Assembly: GCA_026770615.1 (NCBI GenBank)
Contig: MU631890.1
Coordinates: 35,763 to 57,229, forward strand
DNA length: 21,467 bases
Reading direction: 5' to 3'
Source of the DNA: Pavlovales sp. CCMP2436
Lineage: Eukaryota; Haptophyta; Pavlovophyceae; Pavlovales
In this document: positions 15,693 through 21,467 of the stretch, one piece after another
Layout: each line of letters starts with the position of its first letter
Numbering within the stretch: position 1 is the first letter of the stretch
Notes under the pieces: generated by a model
Told to the model about the DNA's origin: nothing
Databases searched by the model: none
What the model saw: only the letters and a program-made list of their open reading frames with translations
Program-made: the position numbers and the translations under genes

Positions 15693-16763
15693 TCAGCAAT
15701 CGGCGTCGCCTGGGCTGATCGCTGCGGGACCCTGCAGCACGCCCACCACAAGCGCCAGCATCTGCGCCATCTCGGGATCTTTAGCGTAATCGGCAGCGCG
15801 GCTCGGGTCCTTTGCGATTTCGGTGACCGCGCGCACAAAGCGAGGGTCTTGCGCAGCTTTTTGGATCGCGGCTATGGCCTCGGGACTTCTTGCGACACGC
15901 TCGCGCATGCGCTCCGTCGCCTCATCTTTTTCTCGAACGGGCGTCCGCGCAGCTTCGGCGCTGCTCACCCGCGCTGGCAGCAGTGCGTGAAAGTGGACCC
16001 CGCGGTCGCCATCCCCGCCCGCATTTAAAAAAACGATACCCTCGCGGTCGTCGTCGCAGCGCCAGCCGAGGCTGTCGAGCGCGAGGACGTTCATCGCACT
16101 GGCGTCGCTAAAGGTGGGGGCACCAATCAAGGCGACCCGTGCGAGCTCGATACCGCCGCCGACTGCCAGCCGCGGCTCGTAGACGTTCGCAGGGCGGCGG
16201 AGCTCATTCACCAGCGCGGCCAACTCGGCGCCGCCGCTGTACTCGCCGAGCTTGTAGACACTCTTGAGGTAATCGAAGGACGAGGCGCCTGCGCCGAGCC
16301 GCCGCTTCGCCGCCATGTCGACAAGGTCAGCCGACGCGATGATCACCGCGCCACCGAGGTGCAGTAGTCGGCTGCGGTCAGCAAAGCACTTGACGACGCT
16401 CTCCCGCAGCGACATGGAGACGGCCGGCAGCGCAGACCAAAAAAGGGAACCCACCTCCCCGTCCCGGGTGTAGCGCAGCGAGAGTGCGACCGCATGGTAG
16501 AGCGAGTCTCCGCCGGGTAGAGTGCGCAGGACCACGAAGCCAGCGTCGCCGCCAGCCGATGCCTCGTCGGCCAAAGGGTAGACGGTCGCGCACTGCCCGC
16601 GGCTGTCCTCGTCGTCCGCCGCGCGAGAGAGACATCTAGGCCGGGACGAGCGTGGCGTGCTGGACCGTGCGTGAAGCGGCAGACTGGACTGACGGGACGC
16701 GCAATTCGTCCACAGGAGCGACAGCGCGAGCATCGCGCAGACGATTCGAGCAGTCGGCCGCAT
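15693..16763 (-). CDS. OTU-like (pseudo)protease with STI1-like tail and leader
   Basis: One uninterrupted frame of 356 residues with a TGA stop. Residues 1-21 read as a signal peptide (IVCAMLALSLLWTNC), followed by a Ser/Arg-rich stretch to about 48, like the bipartite plastid leader of algae with secondary plastids. Residues 80-265 match the OTU cysteine protease fold: PGGDSLYHAVALSL at the position of G-D-G-N-C-L-[FY], LRESV, YSGGAELAALVNELRRPANVY at the W-G-G-x-x-E-L-x-A-L block, and GVHFHAL for the C-terminal H-[YF]-x-x-L. The catalytic Cys is Ser87 and the preceding Asp is shifted or replaced. His257 is kept. Residues 285-345 (AIQKAAQDPRFV, ...SRAADYAKDPEMAQ) fit an STI1/Tic40-type helical repeat. 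OTU proteins remove ubiquitin; this one may bind without cleaving. Ser at the nucleophile position could instead mark a different hydrolase. The start is divergent from the PAS-like gene. Confidence 0.6.
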   Translation of the reverse strand: MRPTARIVCAMLALSLLWTNCASRQSSLPLHARSSTPRSSRPRCLSRAADDEDSRGQCATVYPLADEASAGGDAGFVVLRTLPGGDSLYHAVALSLRYTRDGEVGSLFWSALPAVSMSLRESVVKCFADRSRLLHLGGAVIIASADLVDMAAKRRLGAGASSFDYLKSVYKLGEYSGGAELAALVNELRRPANVYEPRLAVGGGIELARVALIGAPTFSDASAMNVLALDSLGWRCDDDREGIVFLNAGGDGDRGVHFHALLPARVSSAEAARTPVREKDEATERMRERVARSPEAIAAIQKAAQDPRFVRAVTEIAKDPSRAADYAKDPEMAQMLALVVGVLQGPAAISPGDADC

Positions 16764-16914
16764 CGCACACTCATTCGATACATCGTGGAAATCACGATGT
16801 CACCAATGCCCTCCCGGCTTGCAGCTGACCTCTGCTAACCTGGGTGGAGCTGCAGCCGACCTCCCGTGGCGCCGCAGCAGCGGCGTGGCCCTGGCAAGAA
16901 GGAGGACGTTCGCC
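16764..16914. promoter_or_regulatory. Shared divergent promoter region
   Basis: The OTU-like ATG (16763, minus) and the PAS-like ATG (16915, plus) are only about 150 bp apart, so both genes must be driven from this segment if they are first exons. A CTGCTAAC...GCAG signal at 16825-16855 could instead be a branch point and acceptor of a further upstream exon for the PAS-like gene. No TATA box is evident. An alternative in-frame start at 16819 exists. Confidence 0.4.
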
Positions 16915-17639
16915 ATGTCCGAGTCCCCGATCGTGCGCGCGATCGACTCCTGGCGTGGGTTCTGCGACGTCCTCCCGCTGATGCTGGTCGACGGCGCCGA
17001 GCGCATCGTGTGCGCCTCCCCCGCGCTGCTTGCTCGCGCCGGCCTCACGGCAGCGGAGGCGCACGATCTATACGCCGCGCAATCCCTCGTTGCGCCGGGC
17101 ACCTCGGGAGGGGGGTGGGAAGGCGGGTTCTGGGCGGGGCCCGCCATGCTACTCGGAGCGGGAGGCAGACAGGTACCCGAGTTTGTGACAGTGTGTGTGA
17201 CAGTGTGTGTGATAGTGTGTGTGACAGTGTGTGTGACAGTGCTACTCGGAGCGGGAGGCAGACAGGTACCCGTGTGTGTGGGGGGGGGGGGTATTTTGTG
17301 CGTGTGTGTGGGGGGGGTGGGGGGGGTGACATCAGGTAAGCAAGCAATTGCCTGTTTCTTGGTAGGTACCCGTGTGCTCTGCAAAGGTCCCTTGGCCCGA
17401 GTGTTGATTCGAGTGTTCTCTCAACGTTTGGGTCCGGCGAAGACCAATCCGGAGACGGACGCCAATTTTGGTATTTACACACCTAGGCCTGCGCGCTCGT
17501 GGTGCAGCCACTGCCCGTCGCCGGTGAGAGTAGTGCCCTCGAGGACTTTGGCCCGCTGGCCGTGTGGGCAATCGTGCACGTGGGTGCGATGAGTGGCTCC
17601 GACCAGCCCATCCTTGCGGGGGAGGTACTAAGCCCCTAG
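16915..17639 (+). CDS. PAS-domain-like small protein, two exons
   Basis: Exon 1 is 16915-17172 and exon 2 is 17487-17639 (TAG), giving 136 residues; an in-frame ATG at 16819 would add 32. Exon 1 reads IDSWRGFCDVLPLMLVDGAE followed by RIVCASPALLARAGLTAAEA, the typical start of a PAS sensor fold (P-x-x-x-x-D-x-x-x-R-I-x-x-x-[NS]-P-A-x-x-x-x-x-G-x-x-x-x-E). Splicing after GAGGRQ joins ACALVVQPLPVAG and GPLAVWAIVHVGAM, which give the two C-terminal beta strands expected of PAS. The intron is 314 bp with donor CAG|GTACCC and acceptor CACCTAG|GCC. PAS domains bind small ligands or cofactors or mediate dimerisation; the ligand here is unknown and no effector domain is attached. The final codons GTA CTA AGC CCC TAG merge into a CCCTAG array. 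The fold call is by pattern only. Confidence 0.45.
17148..17275 (+). repeat. Duplicated exon end/donor with TGTGTGACAG microsatellite
   Basis: GCTACTCGGAGCGGGAGGCA followed by GACAGGTACCCG occurs at 17148-17179 and again about 93 bp downstream at 17241-17272, separated by five GTGTGTGACAGT-type units. The duplicated block includes the last seven codons of exon 1 and the 5' splice site, so two identical donors exist. A G-run and GT-rich sequence follow (17280-17325). Confidence 0.75.
17364..17446 (+). repeat. Dispersed repeat family D, copy inside the PAS-like intron
   Basis: GTGCTCTGCAAAGGTCCCTT, CGAGTGTT and CTCAACGTTTGGGTCCGG match the inverted copy at 18019-18096. A shorter plus-oriented match starts at 19308 (TGTGCTCTGCAAAGGTCCC). 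A diverged copy is at 4718-4790. Confidence 0.65.
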
Positions 17640-17710
17640 CCCTAGCCCTGGCCCTAGCCCTAGCCGGATCCTAGCCCAAGCCCAAGCCCTAATCCTGCCT
17701 ATCCTGTACT
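17634..17710 (-). repeat. Telomere-like CCCTAG array, C-rich strand on plus
   Basis: CCCTAGCCCTAGCCCTGGCC and further CCCTAG, CCCAAG and CCCTAA variants extend to about 17700. This is the complement of the CTAGGG array at 2367-2557. The stop codon of the PAS-like frame is the first TAG of the array. Confidence 0.65.
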
Positions 17711-17724
17711 AAGCCTAGCATCGA

Positions 17725-17730
17725 AATAAA
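17725..17730 (+). promoter_or_regulatory. AATAAA polyadenylation-type signal
   Basis: GAAATAAAGCC lies 86 bases after the PAS-like stop codon, just behind the telomere-like array. The spacing is plausible for a 3' UTR that contains the array. Confidence 0.4.
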
Positions 17731-17739
17731 GCCGAGGTC

Positions 17740-18487
17740 GCAGAGGAAGTGCGTTGCTGCCCTGATACTAACTAATTCATTGCCCGGTTATATGCAGATC
17801 TAGACTCCCTTTATGGATACTATGTGTTGGTTAGACGGGAGATGCCGGACTTCTATGCCCAGGGCTTTCGCGCGGCTTTGGCCGCTGAGTCCGGATCGGT
17901 TCATCCGGACAGAATTTAGTAGTCTTGCACAAGTTAGTTCCTATTTGTTGTCGACAAAACATCTGGAAAAGCTGTCTTTTTGTCTTACAGCGTGTAAATA
18001 TCTATAAGGACGCCCGTCCCCTGACAGGTCTCCTCCGGACCCGAGCGTTGAGAAAACACTCGGATCAAGGGACCTTTGCAGAGCACGCTATGTTTGAATA
18101 ATATGTACATATCTTGCAAAGAGCCAATCGCTGACTAGTCCTACATCCTTTTCAGACAGTATTTCACTATCGGTAGACAGTTTTCACGCCCTAGCAGGGC
18201 AGTTTTTTTTTTACATGTGGGTAGTTCTGCCCCATAAACGATGGTTCTGCTCGCGTGCAGGCTTGCCATGACCTCCCCCCCCCTATGAGTGGTAAAAAAC
18301 TTCAAAACCTTTGAGATTGATTATCTTACCTTTAAAAGTTATAGCTATATTTTGAGGATAATATTTTGAAATGTTCTACATATTTCTGGACCCCCCCCCC
18401 CTTCCCCCCCCTAGGTGGTTCTTTGCCCCCCTCCGCCCTCGCTGCCAGCCATCCTCAGCCATTGGCTGCCTCTTCTACGCGATTTCG
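17740..18487. other. Repeat-bearing intergenic DNA
   Basis: Family E copy 1 lies at 17888-17975 (GCCGCTGAGTCCGGAT, CCGGACAG, CTATTTGTTGTCGACA), also seen at 20985-21072. Family D lies inverted at 18019-18096. Short homopolymers occur at 18205 (T), 18276 (C) and 18390-18413 (C). No gene is recognised. Confidence 0.5.
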
Positions 18488-18590
18488 TCAGGTAAAAAAT
18501 GTAAGCATTGTTTGTATGTAATTTGCTAAGAAACTGAGCCTCGACTAAAACTTCGCCGTTCTGATTGCCCGCGATACCCTGTTCCTTATT
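18488..18590 (-). mobile_element. Family M half-element, inverted relative to 11525
   Basis: On the minus strand this reads ACAGGGTATCGCGGGCAATC, AGAACGGCG, GAGGCTCAGTTTCTTAGCAA and ATTACATACAAACAATG, in the same order as 11526-11605. The other terminal inverted repeat is missing, so it is a truncated or recombined copy. Confidence 0.65.
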
Positions 18591-18721
18591 GTCAGGGTAG
18601 TATTCTACTGGAGTGCATTCCACGCTTGAGCAAGGTCTCGGTTGCTAGGGGGGAAATAACAGCACTGCTTAAAAACCAGTTTACAGTTTACAGTTATTTC
18701 GTATCAAATATCACTTTTGTT

Positions 18722-18743
18722 AATCCCTTGCCGGCAAGGGATT
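18722..18743. repeat. Perfect 22-bp palindrome
   Basis: AATCCCTTGCC is followed immediately by its reverse complement GGCAAGGGATT. It sits in otherwise unremarkable sequence between two copies of a CTGGCTCC/AGCAG-type phrase. No function is evident. Confidence 0.7.
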
Positions 18744-19013
18744 CACAAAGAGCAGGGTACTGGCTCCAGCAGCCACGCTGGCACCATGTCAGCTGTTGCT
18801 TCTGTTGTTTTTGTTGTTTCGATATAACTCGAGGGTCAACAACAGCATCAGCATGACCATAGTGCAGCAATAACGAAAATGGCACATTTCTCGTGGTCGC
18901 TTACTATCTTCTGATCATCTAACACGGATCCATTCTCACGGGCGCAGCCCAACCGTGGTCCGGAACAGATATTGCGGGCCGCAGGTAATATTCACATACT
19001 AGATTAATTGTTT

Positions 19014-19260
19014 TTCTTCTTTCTTCTTTTTACAGCTGCGCATCCATCTTGCCTTTTTCCTGCGCTTAAAAAGGCAACGGGTGCTGGAGTGCAACGGGGA
19101 CACTTTATTCTCATTCTTCTCGTTTCTTCTTTTTTTACATTCTTCTTATTTCTTCTTTTTACAGCTGCGCAACCATCCTGCCATTTTCCCGCGCTTGGAT
19201 GCTGGAGTGCAACGGGGACACTGTGCGCTCGCCTGCTCTGGATGCCGCGCTCGCAAGGCA
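19014..19260 (+). other. Tandemly duplicated exon-like unit, one copy broken
   Basis: TTCTTCTTTTTACAGCTGCG starts both copies (19018 and 19150), and GGTGCTGGAGTGCAACGGGG or GATGCTGGAGTGCAACGGGG follows. The T-rich tract plus CAG is a strong splice-acceptor look. In copy 2 the frame CATILPFSRAWMLECNGDTV and SPALDAALARHLGGVG runs to GTGAGT, a consensus donor, so it reads as an internal exon of about 110 bp. In copy 1 the same frame hits TAA after CASILPFSCA. No family is recognised and no neighbouring exons were found, so the gene context is lost or outside recognition. Confidence 0.35.
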
Positions 19261-19515
19261 CTTAGGGGGCGTTGGGGTGAGTGGTCCTATTTTGACCTTG
19301 GTATCTATGTGCTCTGCAAAGGTCCCCAACCTGTTATCTTTATTAAAGAACGGCCCTCCGAGACTTGAGCGTGGCAGGGCCCGCGGGCTCGTCCTTACTG
19401 CTGGAGCCAGGTCCTGGCTGCTAGGAAAAGAAATTACAAAATCAGTTTACAATTTTGTGTTCACATGTACTCGGGATAAAAAATCACACGTGTGAACAGG
19501 TTTTACACATTTAGG

Positions 19516-19612
19516 TTCCGGGAATGGGAATTCTCGGGAATTCCTGGGAATTCTCGGGTAGATTTGCTTGCTTCCGGGAAGGTTCTCCAGGAATTCCTGG
19601 GAAGTGATATTT
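19516..19612. repeat. Clustered GGGAATTC / GGAATTCC words
   Basis: GGGAATTCTCGGGAATTCCT continues into GGGAATTCTCGGG, and further on CCAGGAATTCCTGGGAA appears (itself a near-perfect palindrome, CCAGGAATTCCTGG). This produces many overlapping small inverted repeats. A GGGAATTC pair also occurs near 20355-20380. No coding evidence. Confidence 0.6.
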
Positions 19613-19619
19613 ACGTTCC

Positions 19620-20003
19620 AGGAAGATGTAAAACCCTGCTTGTGCATCCTGTAGCCGGAGTGCTTCACAAGGAACAGGGTCCTAGAGCTCGCCTCCACAT
19701 AGATATGATATGAAATTAGAATGACGTGCGCTCAGTGCAGCTCGCCCAGCCGTCTCGTTCTGATAACGAGGGCGGCAATCGCTTACCCCTGGTCTAGTCC
19801 CAGGCTGCTGGGTGAATCAAGAATCCTCCATTTATCTCCCTTATCCCCGCAACCCTCATCCCGCAACCCAGTTCCAAGCCCGAAGTAACCCCAAACTAGA
19901 CCTAAGCTATCCTGACCCGAACTATGCCCACATTCAAAAAGTAGGAGCGGGTTGCCGTAGCGCGCACTGCAATTTTCCAAAGCGCGCTCTCCGCCGCTCG
20001 CAG
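19620..20003. other. Intergenic DNA without a recognised gene
   Basis: This is mixed sequence with CCCGCAACCC-type pyrimidine-rich stretches at 19845-19880. Long minus-strand frames lack any familiar pattern. Confidence 0.4.
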
Positions 20004-20191
20004 TAGCGGCAGTTCCACACGCACTGTCGAGTTGCCTGACGGCGAGCTCTGTGTCTGCAGCGCACTGGTAGTGCTGGACGAACGAGGTACCCCCCCCCCA
20101 CACACACACACTACTTGCGGGCGTATACTTGCGGGCGTAAGCCCCCGCCCCAGTACTTGCGGGCTCATTGGTAGTGCTGGACGAGCGAGGC
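20004..20191 (+). other. Exon-like fragment followed by duplicated donor segment
   Basis: After a possible acceptor (CCGCTCGCAG) the frame STRTVELPDGELCVCSALVV then LDERG ends at a GTACCC donor (20087). It reads like beta strands of a small domain, but no family is certain. CTGGTAGTGCTGGACGAACG at about 20065 is repeated with small changes at about 20168, separated by a C-run, ACACAC and a duplicated ACTTGCGGGCGTA. Confidence 0.25.
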
Positions 20192-20716
20192 AGGATTAGA
20201 TTGATAATAATTATTATTGCTGTTATCATTATAATAATACTCATGATAATAACGAAGCCCACCCACCCCTCACTTCTTACGGGCACGGTGGGTTCACTTG
20301 CAAAAATGACGTCGTTATGAGCCGACGGCCTACTGCTGGAGCCAGGACTCTGTCGAATTCCCAACCCACCGGGAATTCACAAATACGATTTTTTATTTTG
20401 AAGAACGGTAACCTGTAAACTGGATTTTATTTATTTATTCGAGCAACCGAGACCTGGCTCCCGTTAATACTCATATACTCCTCCCCGTTTATGCTAAAAA
20501 ATAGAAACTTAGCTAAATATTCACCTACCAGTAGTAGTGACAGTGTCTGCCCCCCTCTCCCCCTTTTCTCCCCCAACCCCTCTCCCCTATCTGGCAGCCT
20601 GGCCGTCTAACCCCCCCCCCCCCGCAGGTCAAGAATCTGGAGTTGTGGCGCTATGTGTCCTTCCATTCACCCACCTCCAAGCACTCGGTCCATACACCCT
20701 CCGTGCGCACGCGTAT
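20192..20716. other. Intergenic DNA with AT- and C-rich microsatellites
   Basis: A TAATAATTATTATTG-type palindromic AT stretch lies at 20202-20250, followed by two GGGAATTC-related sites near 20355 and 20380. C-runs and CCTCTCCC-type runs fill 20550-20625. A 93-residue proline-rich frame is considered spurious. Confidence 0.4.
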
Positions 20717-21170
20717 GCTCCCCTCGTTCCTATCGGGCGTGGGAGCTTGGCAATAGTTCACGCAGCAACACACGCACAAAACGGGGCCCACGGTGCGCTT
20801 TTTTCTTCTTCTTCTTAATATATAACCCCCCCCCCCGCCCGCGCTCCCCCCTCGTTCCTATCGGGCGTGTGAACTTGGCGATAGTTAACGCAGTAACCCA
20901 CGCACAAAACGGGGGCCATGGTGTGTGCCCCTTTTTTAAAATGGCGGTGTCATTCTTTTTAATAACTTTTAAGAGTGGCTTTTGCGCGGCGTTTGAGCCG
21001 TTAGTCCGGATTTGATTTTTCCGGACAGGAATAAGGAGTCTCACACAAGGTAAATCTTATTTGTTGTCGACACACACCAACAGAAGCGTAGGTGTGGCGT
21101 TGAAAGTGAAATTGTACTCAAATGAACCAACGCAAAAAACAAGGGCCACGGAGTGCGCCCCTTGTCCCTC
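20717..21170 (+). repeat. Degenerate tandem repeat of about 90 bp, spaced ~125 bp
   Basis: CTCGTTCCTATCGGGCGTG, GCTTGGCAATAGTT, ACGCAG and CACGCACAAAACGGGG occur at 20722-20803 and again at 20850-20930. A weaker third partial copy (ACGCAAAAAACAAGGGCCAC) lies at 21129. Family E copy 2 (20985-21072) is placed between the second and third units. Confidence 0.65.
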
Positions 21171-21256
21171 ATTTTTATTCTGCTATTTTTACATATATGT
21201 AACCCCCCCCTCCCGCGCGCGCGCCGCACAGCCGTCACTCACTGTTCGTCGCTTCC

Positions 21257-21369
21257 TTATTATTCATCATATATTTAGTATATTTTATTATTCATCATAT
21301 ATTTAGTATATTTTATTATTCATCATATATTTAGTATATTTTATTATTCATCATATATTTAGTATATTC
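21257..21369. repeat. 28-bp AT-rich tandem repeat, four copies
   Basis: The unit TTATTATTCATCATATATTT + AGTATATT is repeated four times with exact 28-bp period and essentially no divergence. It is the most homogeneous tandem repeat in the window, implying recent expansion. Confidence 0.9.
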
Positions 21370-21449
21370 GGCGCTTCTTCAGGTGCCCTGGACGCACCTG
21401 GACGCGAGCCGAACTAATATCTTGGCATCGGAACACCAACGGTCAACCA

Positions 21450-21467
21450 CCCCCCCCCCCCCCCCCC
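21450..21467. repeat. Terminal C-run
   Basis: The window ends in an uninterrupted run of 18 C. It may mark a contig end where assembly stopped at a homopolymer. Confidence 0.6.

Overview
The window looks like nuclear DNA from a eukaryotic microalga or related protist, and it is not prokaryotic. The few recognisable genes are GC-rich, carry introns with GT...AG borders, and sit in long stretches of AT-richer, repeat-crowded DNA with microsatellites, homopolymer runs and telomere-like CTAGGG arrays. Gene content (a sulfotransferase-like protein with a signal peptide, a sphingolipid delta-4 desaturase exon, an OTU-STI1 protein with a plastid-type leader, a double HNH-like protein) fits a haptophyte- or stramenopile-like alga. 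The exact lineage is not established.

Layout: 1-8500 has no convincing gene. It holds dispersed repeats, foldback (hairpin) elements, a CTAGGG array (2367-2557), minisatellites, and a ~2.1 kb composite unit with ~230 bp inverted ends (5771-7842). 8675-10547 is a three-exon sulfotransferase-like gene (+) with a large in-frame CAG/GCAG-rich insertion. 11525-11693 is a ~169 bp inverted-repeat element. One of its ends replaces the C-terminal tail of an orphan sphingolipid delta-4 desaturase exon (11673-11921, -). 12-14.3 kb holds further copies of the dispersed repeats and a small possible coding exon. 14527-15376 (-) encodes a double HNH-like protein interrupted by one in-frame TAG. 15693-16763 (-) encodes an OTU-like protein whose catalytic Cys position reads Ser, followed by an STI1-like tail. 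16915-17639 (+) is a two-exon PAS-like protein transcribed divergently from the OTU gene. Its stop codon lies in a CCCTAG array. 17.7-21.5 kb is again repeats with two exon-like orphan fragments.

The genes do not form an obvious pathway. The strongest theme is turnover by small non-autonomous foldback and inverted-repeat elements. At least seven dispersed families occur two or more times here, and one has altered a gene. No search could be run: family calls rest on motifs read by eye, and exon borders are inferred from reading frame and GT/AG signals.
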